Shown piece after piece: positions 54,944-64,000 of a stretch of 64,000 bases of DNA. The position numbers and the translations under genes were made by a program. The DNA comes from Deinococcus seoulensis. Its GTDB lineage: Bacteria > Deinococcota > Deinococci > Deinococcales > Deinococcaceae. How positions within the stretch are numbered: position 1 is the stretch's first letter; the number at the start of each line of letters is the position of its first letter. Below the pieces are notes generated by a model. That model saw nothing but the letters and a program-made list of their open reading frames with translations, made no database searches and was not told the DNA's origin. The stretch lies in the NCBI RefSeq assembly GCF_014648115.1, contig NZ_BMQM01000013.1, positions 1 through 64,000 of the forward strand. Direction: 5' to 3'.

Positions 54944-54946
54944 TGA

Positions 54947-54975
54947 TACCGACTCCGTTGGTTTCGCTGGCACGG
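54947..54975 (+). mobile_element. MITE-like element remnant adjacent to copy F
   Basis: Immediately after the TGA, TACCGACTCCGTTGGTTTCG repeats the left end of the family, including the part internal to the inverted repeat (TTTGTTTCG in other copies). The remainder is missing. Copy F therefore appears to have inserted at the TGA bordering an older element. Confidence 0.6.
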
Positions 54976-54985
54976 CCCCCTCCGT

Positions 54986-56053
54986 TCAGGGGCGCGCGAA
55001 CACCTGCGTCCAGTAGCGACCGTAGGGGCTGCCGGGGCGGTTCACGTACGACAGGCCGATCAGGGTGAAGTTGCCCATGATGTTGCGGCAGTGGCCGGGG
55101 CTGCGCAGCCAGCCGTCCACGACCTCGGCGGGTGTTTCCTGCCCGGCGGCGATGTTCTCGGCGGAACTGGTGGGGATCATCCCGGCGGCGTTCAGGCGGC
55201 GGGCGGGGGTGCTGCCGTCCAGGGCGCTGGTGTGATCGAAGTACCCGTACAGGGCCATGGCGACCGACTGGGCCTGCGCGGCGAGGTCCAGGGTGGGGTG
55301 CTGTTTCAGGGGTGGCAGGGCGGGGCCGCCGGTGCGGAGGGTCGCGCAGTTCCAGCCCTGCGCGCGGGCCTGGTTGGTCAGGCGCAGCACCTCGCTGTCG
55401 AAGGGCAGGCTGGTCTGCCACGGCTGGGCGGGCACGGTGAAGGTCACGCGGCGGTCCACGGTCTGCCCGGTGCTGCTGCTGGCCTGCGTGACGGCCGTGT
55501 GCGTGCCGGGCGTGACGGGCACCGGGCCGCTGCCGATCTCGCGGCCGTCGAGGAACACGCGGGGCGTGCCGGGCGTGTACAGCACGCTTTCGGCGGTGCT
55601 GACGCGCACGCTGCCGGGGGTCAGCAGCAGGGTCAGTTCGGTGCGTTCCGGGCCGCCGCTGAGCACCTGGATCTGCGCGGAGGCCCGCGCGACCTCGCGG
55701 CCACTGGCGTCCAGCAGGGCGGCGCTCAGGGCGTACGTGCCGGGGCGGTAGTAGGTGTGCGTGACCTGCGGGCCGCGCGCCGATCCGCCGTCCCCGAACG
55801 CCCACTGCGCCGTGTACCCGGCGGGGTGGGTGGCCGTGAACGTGACCGTGTAGGGCGCGCGCCGCTGCGAGTCCCCGCTGTACCCGATGCGGAAGGTGCC
55901 GCCCTGCGACTGGGCGCTGGCAGGTGCGCTCAGGGCCAGGAGCAGCAGCGGGGCGACCCAGGGGCGGCGCGGGCGTGGTGGGCGTGCGGGGGTGGTCACG
56001 GGTGCAGGGTAGGGCGCGGCGGGGCGCGGGCGCTGTGCGGAACTCCGGTTCAT
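54986..56053 (-). CDS. exported PKD-CAP/SCP domain protein
   Basis: This is a 355-residue secreted protein. A Pro/Arg-rich start leads to a signal peptide (VAPLLLLALSAPASA). A PKD domain follows (AQWAFGDGGSARGPQVTHTY at about 85-105), then a PEGA-like segment (TPRVFLDGREIGSGPVPVTPG). A C-terminal CAP/SCP domain has LNAAGMIPTSSAENIAAGQE and WLRSPGHCRNIMGNFTLIGL, which match the CAP motifs HxENxA-like and GHxxNIM. Roles are unknown; CAP proteins bind lipids or peptidoglycan. The ATG overlaps the stop of the histidine kinase gene (TGATG), so it is a downstream member of that operon. Confidence 0.82.
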   Translation of the reverse strand: MNRSSAQRPRPAAPYPAPVTTPARPPRPRRPWVAPLLLLALSAPASAQSQGGTFRIGYSGDSQRRAPYTVTFTATHPAGYTAQWAFGDGGSARGPQVTHTYYRPGTYALSAALLDASGREVARASAQIQVLSGGPERTELTLLLTPGSVRVSTAESVLYTPGTPRVFLDGREIGSGPVPVTPGTHTAVTQASSSTGQTVDRRVTFTVPAQPWQTSLPFDSEVLRLTNQARAQGWNCATLRTGGPALPPLKQHPTLDLAAQAQSVAMALYGYFDHTSALDGSTPARRLNAAGMIPTSSAENIAAGQETPAEVVDGWLRSPGHCRNIMGNFTLIGLSYVNRPGSPYGRYWTQVFARP

Positions 56054-57399
56054 CAGTCGCCGGTCAGGCGGGGGCGCGGCGCGGCGGACCGGGCGGGGGC
56101 TGACAGGTGCGCCTCGGGTTCGCCGAAGGTGATGGTCATGATCAGGCCGCCGTCCGGGGCGTGACTGATGCTCACGTCGCCGCCGTGCGCGCGGGCGTAC
56201 CGGCGCACCAGCGGCAGGCCCAGTCCCTGCCCGCCGACCAGACTGTCGGGGCCGCGCTCGTACGGGAGGAACACGCGGGCCTGCAGTTCGGCGCTCAGGC
56301 CGGGGCCGAAGTCGCGGACCTGCACCTGCGGGCCGTGCGGGGTGGTGGTCAGGGTCACCTCGACCAGTCCCGGCGTGTACTTCAGGGCGTTCTCGGTCAG
56401 GTTCTCGATCATCTGGCGGGCGCGGTTGGGGTCGGCGGGCCACATGACCGGGCCGGGCGGCGTGATGACATGCACCCGCCCGGACGAGAAGCGCCGCAGC
56501 AGGGCGCTCAGGTCGGTGCGCTGCACGTTCAGGGTCACGTCCAGGTACAGGTCGTTCAGGCGGGTCAGGTCGGCGCGGCTGGAGATCTGCGTGGCGCTGT
56601 CCTCGATCATGGCCAGCAGGCGCTGGCGCTGGTCGGGGGCGTCGGCGTGGCGCAGCAGGTCGCTGGCCAGCATCAGGGTCTGGAGGGGGCGGCGCATCTC
56701 GTGACTGGCGAGGTTCAGGGCTTCGAGTTGCCGCTGTTCGCGGCGGCGGGCGCGCCGGGTCTCGTCGCGCCACATCAGCAGGACGCGCAGGATCAGCAGG
56801 GCGCTGAGCGTGCCGAGCAGCAGGGCGCTGCCGATCATGACGAAGCGCAGCCGCTGCAGTTCCTGCTGGTAGCGGATGCCCAGGCTCTTGGCGTACTCGG
56901 TGGCCTGGGCGTTCAGGCCCACCACCTCGCGCGCGGCGCGGGCGACCGAGGCGTCGGTGTTCTGCAGGAGGTTGCGTTCCACGACCGACAGTCGCCGCTC
57001 GCCGATGCGTTCCACGTCGTCGAGCAGGCCGAACTGCGCCCGGTTGCCTGCACTGGACAGCGCGATCCCGGCCCAGCTCTCGATCTCCTCGGCGCTGACG
57101 CCGGGTTGCAGGCGGATCACCTGGTACTGCAGTACGTCCTGCGCCAGTGCCTGGTACGCGTAGGGAGTCCAGCCGGTCCCGGTGTTTTTCAGGGCGTCGT
57201 AGGCGGGGCGGGTGCCCAGCAGCAGCAGCGCGGCCGTCAGCAGGGCGGGCAGGGCGGTCAGCGCGACCTCGCGCAGCAGGGTCAGCAGGCGCGGCGACCA
57301 GAGGGCGCGGCGGTCACGTGGCCCGCCGGGCGGCCCCTGACTGGCGGGGTGACTGGCGACCGGTGGCGGGTCGGGGGGGGTGGGCGTGCGGGTGGTCAT
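56053..57399 (-). CDS. membrane sensor histidine kinase
   Basis: This is a 448-residue histidine kinase. Two membrane helices (about 32-52 and 195-215) enclose an extracytoplasmic sensor domain of about 140 residues. The HisKA phospho-acceptor is in LNLASHEMRRPLQTLMLASD (His about 247). The ATPase has ENLTENALKYTPG (N box) and VRDFGPGLSAE, then GQGLGLPLVRRYARAHGGD (G boxes). No response regulator is next to it. It overlaps the molybdopterin-domain gene by 4 nt and the CAP gene by 1 nt, so a redox or envelope signal is plausible. Confidence 0.9.
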   Translation of the reverse strand: MTTRTPTPPDPPPVASHPASQGPPGGPRDRRALWSPRLLTLLREVALTALPALLTAALLLLGTRPAYDALKNTGTGWTPYAYQALAQDVLQYQVIRLQPGVSAEEIESWAGIALSSAGNRAQFGLLDDVERIGERRLSVVERNLLQNTDASVARAAREVVGLNAQATEYAKSLGIRYQQELQRLRFVMIGSALLLGTLSALLILRVLLMWRDETRRARRREQRQLEALNLASHEMRRPLQTLMLASDLLRHADAPDQRQRLLAMIEDSATQISSRADLTRLNDLYLDVTLNVQRTDLSALLRRFSSGRVHVITPPGPVMWPADPNRARQMIENLTENALKYTPGLVEVTLTTTPHGPQVQVRDFGPGLSAELQARVFLPYERGPDSLVGGQGLGLPLVRRYARAHGGDVSISHAPDGGLIMTITFGEPEAHLSAPARSAAPRPRLTGD

Positions 57400-57980
57400 T
57401 TCACGGGGGCGAGGCGTTCCACGAACCACACCCACGCGCTGGAGTACTCGGCGGTATGGAAGCGTTCCGGGGTGGCGGGCAGCACGACGGTCAGCGGTCC
57501 CTTCTGAAGGGCGGGGATGGGCGCGCCGTCCGCCTGGTAGGCCAGCATGACCGGCCAGTTCATGTAATCGTCGGCGCGGATGGTGCTGGCAAAGCCGTTG
57601 GTGGCGTACAGGCGCAGGTCCTTCCCGGCGAAGCCGCCGCGCGCGGCGAGGTCGCGCAGCGTAACGCCCTCGTACGTGATGGTCTTTTTCAGTTGCGGGT
57701 GCGGGGTGGTGTAGCGCACGGCGGGCATGGCGCGCAGTTGCGCCAGCGTGAGTTTCAGGTCGGTCTGCCCGGCGTTGATGGTCAGGGCGACGCGCTCACC
57801 GGGGCGGGCGCGGGGGGTGGGTTGCGCGGCGCGCACGTACTCGAACGCGGGGGGGCGCGGTTTGAACTGCAGCGGGGCGGGTGTGGCCTGCGCGCCGACC
57901 AGCACGGCGCTGATCAGGGCGGCCAGCGTCAGGCGCGGCCAGCTGCTGCGGCGGTCTTGGTGTGGGTTGCGGGGGAACAC
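57396..57980 (-). CDS. molybdopterin-binding (sulfite oxidase-type) domain protein
   Basis: This is a 194-residue exported protein. After a signal peptide (RLTLAALISAVLVGAQA) comes an oxidoreductase molybdopterin-binding domain: KKTITYEGVTLRDLAARGGF and YATNGFASTIRADDYMNWPV, with LTVVLPATPERFH near the end. The catalytic Cys of sulfite oxidases is absent in this short form, so it may bind the cofactor without oxidation or sense something for the kinase downstream. GTG at 57980 is taken as the start because TAGACT ends 7 nt before it; a longer frame from 58031 is possible. It overlaps the kinase gene (ATGA). Confidence 0.75.
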   Translation of the reverse strand: MFPRNPHQDRRSSWPRLTLAALISAVLVGAQATPAPLQFKPRPPAFEYVRAAQPTPRARPGERVALTINAGQTDLKLTLAQLRAMPAVRYTTPHPQLKKTITYEGVTLRDLAARGGFAGKDLRLYATNGFASTIRADDYMNWPVMLAYQADGAPIPALQKGPLTVVLPATPERFHTAEYSSAWVWFVERLAPVK

Positions 57981-58023
57981 GCCGGGCAGTCTAGCGGGCA
58001 CATGAAGTAATCTCAATGATTGC

Positions 58024-58044
58024 ATGAACAAAATTAATGTTCAT
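58024..58044. promoter_or_regulatory. AT-rich palindrome between divergent genes
   Basis: ATGAACA-N7-TGTTCAT is a perfect 7-bp inverted repeat in a locally AT-rich stretch, 44 bp upstream of the molybdopterin-domain gene and 167 bp upstream of the DUF4384 gene. It may be an operator. Confidence 0.4.
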
Positions 58045-58210
58045 GGAACCGCTCCCGTGCGCTGTTCTGCACAGGCGCCGTGCAGGACGCCGCGCAGCAG
58101 TTCAGCCCGGCTGACCGCCGATCCAGACATGAATGCCTGCTGAGCTGAGGATTGGGAATGGTGACCGGGCAGGTCAGGCAGGCATCACGCGCCGGACGCA
58201 CACTCGGGGC

Positions 58211-59095
58211 ATGAAAAGCCTCGTGAACCTCAGCCTCGTGAACCTGACCGCCGTCCTGGCCTCCGTGACCGCCCTGAGCGCCGCGCACGCCGCGCCGACC
58301 ATCAGCGCGCAGAGCATCATCGTGAACCCCGTGCAGCCCACCCTGAACGTGAAAGTCTGGACCGACCGCGACAGCAGCGGCACCCGCACCCCCGCCTACG
58401 CACCGGGCGAGAAGATCCGCCTGTACACCAGCGTCAACCAGGACGCCTACGTGTACCTGTTCAACGTGGACCCCCAGGGACAGGTGGACCTGATCCTGCC
58501 CAACCGCTACCAGGGCGGCGCGAACTTCCTGAAAGCGAACGCCGTGAAGGTCTTCCCGGCCGCCGGTGACCCCTTCAGCTTCGACATTGCCGCGCCGTAC
58601 GGCGTGAACAAGGTCCTGGCCCTGGCCAGCCGCACGCCCCTGAACCTCGATCAGATCGCCACGTTCAAGTCCGGTCAGAACAGCTTCGCCAGCGTGCAGG
58701 TCACGGGTCAGCAGGGGCTGGCGCAGGCGCTGAGCATCGTCGTGACGCCGCTGCCGCAGAACAACTGGGTGACCGCCACCGCCTTCTACAACGTGGCGGG
58801 CCGCGCGGTCAGCGTGCCCCGGCCCGTGACGCCCACCCCGGCCCCCGCGCCGGTCGTGACGAACCCCTGGGGATCGCAGCGCGAGTGGCGGGTCACCATC
58901 GACACCCGCTCGGACCTGCGCGCCCAGCATGACGCGTACGCCGCGAAACTGCGCAGCGAGGGCTACGTGCTCGTGCAGACCAGCGTGAAGAACAACGAGA
59001 TCAAGAGCGAATTCCGCCGCGCCGGTGGCGGCAAGGCCGAACTGAAGGTCAAGCGTAAAGGCAACCGCACCGAGATCACCGTCGAACGCCGCTGA
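58211..59095 (+). CDS. DUF4384-domain exported protein
   Basis: This is a 294-residue secreted protein. The signal peptide is [18 protein letters not shown], with an odd NLSLVNL repeat. The DUF4384 region covers about 45-150 with [22 protein letters not shown] and [20 protein letters not shown]. The C-terminal tail after a Pro-rich linker is basic ([18 protein letters not shown]), as in surface-layer-associated Deinococcus proteins. The function is unknown. The ATG at 58211 is taken because the signal peptide begins there. Confidence 0.8.
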   Translation: MKSLVNLSLVNLTAVLASVTALSAAHAAPTISAQSIIVNPVQPTLNVKVWTDRDSSGTRTPAYAPGEKIRLYTSVNQDAYVYLFNVDPQGQVDLILPNRYQGGANFLKANAVKVFPAAGDPFSFDIAAPYGVNKVLALASRTPLNLDQIATFKSGQNSFASVQVTGQQGLAQALSIVVTPLPQNNWVTATAFYNVAGRAVSVPRPVTPTPAPAPVVTNPWGSQREWRVTIDTRSDLRAQHDAYAAKLRSEGYVLVQTSVKNNEIKSEFRRAGGGKAELKVKRKGNRTEITVERR

Positions 59096-59155
59096 ATCAA
59101 ACGGCGCCGAGTCGAACGCCGCCGGGCACGCCGGAACGGTAGACCCACGGCCCTG

Positions 59156-59198
59156 CGCGGCGGGAGGAGCAGTCCAGAGCGGCTCTCCTCCCGCCGCG
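59156..59198. terminator. hairpin downstream of the DUF4384 gene
   Basis: 14-nt arms (CGCGGCGGGAGGAG / CTCCTCCCGCCGCG) surround a 15-nt loop. There is no T-run, so it could equally be a transcript stabiliser. Confidence 0.5.
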
Positions 59199-59265
59199 TC
59201 CAGCTCAGTTGGGGGACAGGTGTCCGGCCCAGCCGCACACGCACGAGAACAGAACGAACGCCCGT

Positions 59266-59303
59266 TTGGAAAGGTGCCTCCCGGCTGATACGCTGGGAGG
59301 CAC
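59266..59303 (+). promoter_or_regulatory. promoter with overlapping palindrome, upstream of the E1-alpha gene
   Basis: TTGGAA (59266-59271), a 17-bp spacer and TACGCT (59289-59294). A perfect 9-bp inverted repeat GTGCCTCCC / GGGAGGCAC (59274-59282 and 59295-59303) covers the spacer and start site, as an operator would. The predicted leader of about 185 nt also holds a 38-codon ORF (59310-59426) of uncertain status. Confidence 0.5.
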
Positions 59304-59309
59304 TTCAAC

Positions 59310-59426
59310 ATGCCGGGAAGCGCCCGCTTCCTCCCCTGCCCTGCCATGCCCGACGTTCTGCCCTGTCCCTCCTCCGGCCTGCCCCGTCGCAGTGACCGGC
59401 TGCTGAACCAGCGCCGCGCGCCCTGA
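59310..59426 (+). CDS. possible 38-aa leader ORF before the E1-alpha gene
   Basis: An ATG 15 nt after the TACGCT box opens a 38-codon frame starting [11 protein letters not shown], rich in Pro and Arg. It has no Shine-Dalgarno sequence and no recognisable homology. It may be chance in GC-rich sequence; it is listed because it lies inside the long predicted leader of a dehydrogenase operon. Confidence 0.25.
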   Translation: MPGSARFLPCPAMPDVLPCPSSGLPRRSDRLLNQRRAP

Positions 59427-59488
59427 CGCGGCCCGCACCCGCCGCCTCAGATTCCGTGCCCGACCGCCGCCCCCAGACAGGAGACTTC

Positions 59489-60657
<1,169 letters not shown>

Positions 60658-60661
<4 letters not shown>

Positions 60662-61677
60662 CCGCCCCTACAACCCACGTCCCACAACCCACAACCCACA
60701 AGAACATGACCATGGTCGCCGCCATCAACGACGCCCTCGACATCGCCCTGGCCGCCGACGACACCGTCCACATCTTCGGCGAGGACGTCGGCGTCATGGG
60801 CGGCGTGTTCCGCGCCACCGACGGCCTCCAGGCCAAACACGGCGAAGGGCGCGTGTTCGACACCCCCCTCGCCGAGGCCGCCATCGTCGGCATGGGCATC
60901 GGCATGGGCCTCGCAGGCCTGAAACCCGTCGCGGAAATCCAGTTCGCAGGCTTCCTCTACCCCGCCCTCGACCAGATCCTCTCCCACCTGGGCCGCTACC
61001 GCCACCGCACCCGCAGCCGCTACCACCTCCCCATGGTCATCCGCGCCCCCTACGGCGGCGGCGTCCACACCCCCGAACAACACGCCGACAGCCCCGAAGC
61101 GATCCTCGCCCACACCCCCGGCGTCAAAGTCGTCATCCCCAGCACCCCCGCCGACGCCAAAAGCCTGCTGCTCAGCGCCATCAACGACCCCGACCCCGTC
61201 TTCTTCTTCGAACCGATCAAACTGTACCGCTCCACCAAAGAAGACGTGCCCCTCGGCGACGTGCGCATCCCGCTCGGCAAGGCCCGCCTCGTCACCCACG
61301 GCGACGACGTCACCGTCATCTGCTACGGCGGCATGGTCGAAGTCGCCCAGAAAGCCGCCGCCGCCGCCCACGCTGCCGGGATCGGCGTCGAAGTCATCGA
61401 CCTGCGCACCCTCGTCCCCATGGACACCGACACCATCCTGAGCAGCGTGACGAAAACGGGCCGCGTGGTAGTGGTCACCGAAGCGCCCCGCACCGCCGGA
61501 TTCCACAGCGAGATCGCCGCCATCATCGCCGAAGAAGCCATCGAGCACCTCCGCGCGCCCATCGTGCGCGTCACCGGCTACGACGCGCCGTACCCACCAT
61601 TCACCGCCGTCGAGGACGTGTACCGACCCAACCCCGTGCGGGTGGCGAAGGCGATCCGGCAGGTTATGAACTACTGA
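60658..61677 (+). CDS. 2-oxoacid dehydrogenase E1 component, beta subunit
   Basis: This is a 339-residue partner of the alpha subunit. The transketolase-type pyrimidine-binding domain starts [20 protein letters not shown] and [17 protein letters not shown], and the C-terminal part contains [21 protein letters not shown] and [11 protein letters not shown]. The first 15 residues are a low-complexity [12 protein letters not shown] segment encoded by repeated CCCACAACCCACA DNA, unusual for E1 beta subunits; MTMVAAIN is an alternative start. The ATG overlaps the alpha-subunit stop. Confidence 0.9.
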
Positions 61678-62115
61678 ATCTGGAAGGGGGGCGCCTGCGG
61701 CGGGCTGCCCCACCCCCCAGCCCCCATCCCCAGGGGGGACGGGGGAGCTTACGTTGCACTGGGCAGGTATTTCGCTGACTTTCTGGGCGGGTGACTGGCG
61801 GGTTCGGCCACTGATGGGGCTGCACGCCTCCGGTGTCGCCGCTTGCGCCCCGCGCGCTGCGCGCTTATGAGCGGGTGCGCCTACGCCAACGAATCAAGAT
61901 GAGCGAGGGGCCGCCCCCGAGCGGTCAGGGCCAATGGCGACGGGCTCGGCTGCCACGACGGTTGCGTGGCTCTGTGTCCTGGTGCATGTCAGAACGTTCT
62001 ACTTTTTGGGCTTCAGCAGGGGCGGGCTTCTTGCGGGTGTCGCGGCGCACTCTTGCCATCCGCATGATCTGCGCAACCTTCTCGCCTCAGTGGCAGATCA
62101 TGAAGGGCAGGGACG
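61678..62115. other. intergenic region downstream of the E1-beta gene
   Basis: No recognised gene. G/C runs near 61690-61745 look like a low-complexity or REP-like sequence. A 46-codon minus-strand frame (61925-62065) is noted separately. A plus-strand frame covering 61833-62348 is not supported by start or composition. Confidence 0.4.
61925..62065 (-). CDS. possible 46-aa basic protein
   Basis: ATG at 62065 opens a 46-residue frame (MRMARVRRDTRKKPAPAEAQ..., ending RRGSRARRHWP), strongly basic and Pro/Ala-containing, with a GAGAAGG motif 11-17 nt upstream. The charge pattern is that of a nucleic-acid-binding tail. It could also be chance; no homologue is known to me. Confidence 0.3.
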   Translation of the reverse strand: MRMARVRRDTRKKPAPAEAQKVERSDMHQDTEPRNRRGSRARRHWP

Positions 62116-63405
62116 ATGGAGGGAATGCGTTCCCCTGCCCTGCTGGTGACGGCGGCCCTGCTCGTGGGGGCGGCCGCGTTCGGTGTTGCGCGCTTCCAGT
62201 CGGGTGCGGAGGCGTGGGCGGCCGCCCCTGGGCAGGTCACGGCGCCTGCGCTGCCGCCCGCTGCGGAACCTGCGCCCGTCACTCCCGCACCGGGCGAGCC
62301 GGAGCCCATCCCGGAGCCCGCACCAGAACCCGTGGAACCGTCGCCTGAACCCGAACCCGTCACGCCCACTCCGGTTCAGGTGCCGCCGCCCACGCCGGAC
62401 GTCACGCCCGCGCCTCCTCCAGCCGCGCCTGCGCGGGTGCTGCCTGCGCGGGCCAGCGTGACGGGCATCCGGCACGAGTACCAGCGACTCAATAACTGCG
62501 GTCCCGTCACGATCGGCATGGCCCTGAACCGCTGGGGCTCCGCGCTGAACCAGTACGACATCGCCCCGACCCTCAAGCCGTCCAAGGGGGACGTGAACGT
62601 CTCACCGGAGGAACTCGCGGCGTTCGCGCGGGCGCAGGGCATGGACGTGCACCTCGCACGCGGCGGGGACCGGACGCTGCTGCGTTCACTGCTCGCGTCG
62701 GGCATCCCGGTGATCGTGGAAACGTGGTTCGTCACGCCGGACTCGGGCGGCATGGGGCACTACCGCCTGCTGACCGGGTACGACGACCGGGCCGGGCAGT
62801 TCAGCGCGCTGGACTCGTACCTGGGGCCGCTGCGGATGGACTACGCGAAGTTCGACGAGCTGTGGCGGTCGTTCGGGCGCACCTTCCTGATCGTCACGCC
62901 ACCGTCGAAACGGGCGGCCCTGGCGGGCGTGCTGGGCTGGCGGGCCGACCGCGCGCAGGAGCAGGCGAGGGCGCTGCGGGGCGCCGAACGCGAGGCGGAA
63001 CGGCGCAACGACGCCGTGGGCTTCCTGACCCTCGGGCAGGCGCAACTGGAGGCCGGGGACGCCCGCGCCGCCGCGCGCACCTTCGACCGGGCGTTCGCCG
63101 CCGCGCCCGACCGCACCCTGGACCCGACCCGGCCCGCGTGGGTGCAGGGCGGCCTGCCGTGGCGCGCGCTGTGGTACTCGTTCGGGCCGCTGGAGGCATA
63201 CACCCGCACCGGGCAGTACGCGCGGGTGCTGACCCTGACGGGCGCGGTGCTGCGCTCGGTGCCCACGCACGAGGAAGCGCACTACTGGCGCGCCCGCGCC
63301 CTGACCGGCCTGGGCCGCACCGCCGAAGCTCAGGCCGCGTACCGCGAGGCGCTGCGCCTGCGCCCCGGCTACGCGGAGGCGAGGCAGGGTCTCACGGCGC
63401 TGTAA
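62116..63405 (+). CDS. C39-family peptidase-like protein with TPR
   Basis: This is a 429-residue exported protein. The signal anchor (LLVTAALLVGAAAFGVA) precedes a long Pro/Glu linker (about 40-105, PEPIPEPAPEPVEP). The C39-like peptidase domain has the catalytic Cys in RLNNCGPVTIGMALN (about 134), His in GGMGHYRLLTGYDD (about 214) and Asp in FSALDSYLGPL. A TPR region (about 290-425, ending YREALRLRPGYAEARQGLTAL) completes it. It may process peptides or cell-wall partners. The start at 62116 has a GGGCAGGG context; the internal Met at 62125 is an alternative. It converges on yidC. Confidence 0.83.
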   Translation: MEGMRSPALLVTAALLVGAAAFGVARFQSGAEAWAAAPGQVTAPALPPAAEPAPVTPAPGEPEPIPEPAPEPVEPSPEPEPVTPTPVQVPPPTPDVTPAPPPAAPARVLPARASVTGIRHEYQRLNNCGPVTIGMALNRWGSALNQYDIAPTLKPSKGDVNVSPEELAAFARAQGMDVHLARGGDRTLLRSLLASGIPVIVETWFVTPDSGGMGHYRLLTGYDDRAGQFSALDSYLGPLRMDYAKFDELWRSFGRTFLIVTPPSKRAALAGVLGWRADRAQEQARALRGAEREAERRNDAVGFLTLGQAQLEAGDARAAARTFDRAFAAAPDRTLDPTRPAWVQGGLPWRALWYSFGPLEAYTRTGQYARVLTLTGAVLRSVPTHEEAHYWRARALTGLGRTAEAQAAYREALRLRPGYAEARQGLTAL

Positions 63406-63407
63406 CC

Positions 63408-63457
63408 CCACACAAGGCAGGCCCCGACGTTCAATCGTCGGGGCCTGCCTTGTGTGG
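63408..63457. terminator. bidirectional terminator
   Basis: A 22-bp perfect stem (63408-63429 and 63436-63457, beginning CCACACAAGGCAGG) with a 6-nt loop lies between the convergent C39-TPR and yidC genes. Confidence 0.88.
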
Positions 63458-63464
63458 CGCGCGC

Positions 63465-64000
<536 letters not shown>

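Noticed and set aside
61833..62348. Plus-strand frame of 171 codons before and into the C39-TPR gene
   Set aside because: No start context, unnatural composition, and it overlaps the start of a gene with clear catalytic motifs.

Overview
The window is high-GC bacterial chromosome and its gene content points to the genus Deinococcus. The evidence is a gyrB gene preceded by a DdrO/PprI-type radiation-desiccation response motif candidate, a HemQ-type heme pathway enzyme, several LysM, M1-peptidase and META-domain envelope proteins, and many genes whose -10 box lies 5-9 nt before the start codon, which is the leaderless-mRNA layout described for Deinococcus. No rRNA, phage, plasmid or CRISPR locus is visible. 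There is one tRNA, tRNA-Ser(GGA). The species cannot be named from the sequence alone.

Layout: 0.1-9.5 kb holds trxA, a small serine hydrolase, an AT-rich secreted oddity, a VOC protein divergent from an acetoacetate decarboxylase-like gene, an aldo/keto reductase-hemQ pair, an XRE/cupin regulator with an acetyltransferase, and a three-gene sensor kinase / DUF4097 / response regulator operon. 9.6-20 kb holds a BON-LysM protein, an M1 peptidase, Nudix, YbgC-type thioesterase and rbfA genes, a LysM phosphodiester glycosidase, a von Willebrand A protein and gyrB. 20-27 kb is an unusual block in which two paralogous BTAD/AAA/TPR regulators flank an exported subtilase. 27-38 kb carries kynB, a thioesterase, a pterin dehydratase, a 42-aa small protein with a striking operator, mutS, an FAD oxidase, mutL, a flavin reductase and gltX. 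38-50 kb carries a triple META-domain protein, a B12-binding protein, an MFS gene bracketed by two mobile repeats, an esterase-like lipoprotein, tRNA-Ser, plsY, a complete-looking transcription attenuator with asd, an aldo/keto reductase with a broken 5' end, a rhomboid and a Nudix/VOC/flavoprotein run. 50-64 kb holds copper/cytochrome oxidase assembly genes (CtaG-SCO-PCuAC), a LacI regulator, an orphan sigma factor, a molybdopterin-domain / histidine kinase / CAP-protein operon, a DUF4384 protein, both E1 subunits of a 2-oxoacid dehydrogenase, a C39-TPR protein and the 3' part of yidC.

Two signals stand out. The first is a family of about 105-155 bp non-coding inverted-repeat elements (six near-complete copies plus remnants) flanked by TNA duplications (TGA/TCA/TAA). 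Five of the eight traces sit exactly on the stop codon of a gene, which the duplication regenerates. The second is a ribosome-mediated attenuator before asd: a consensus promoter, an 11-codon leaderless leader peptide with consecutive Thr-Thr-Ile-Thr codons, and two identical GGGCGGT blocks competing for one CCGCCC to form antiterminator or terminator. Everything here was read by eye. Family assignments rest on visible motifs, not database searches.
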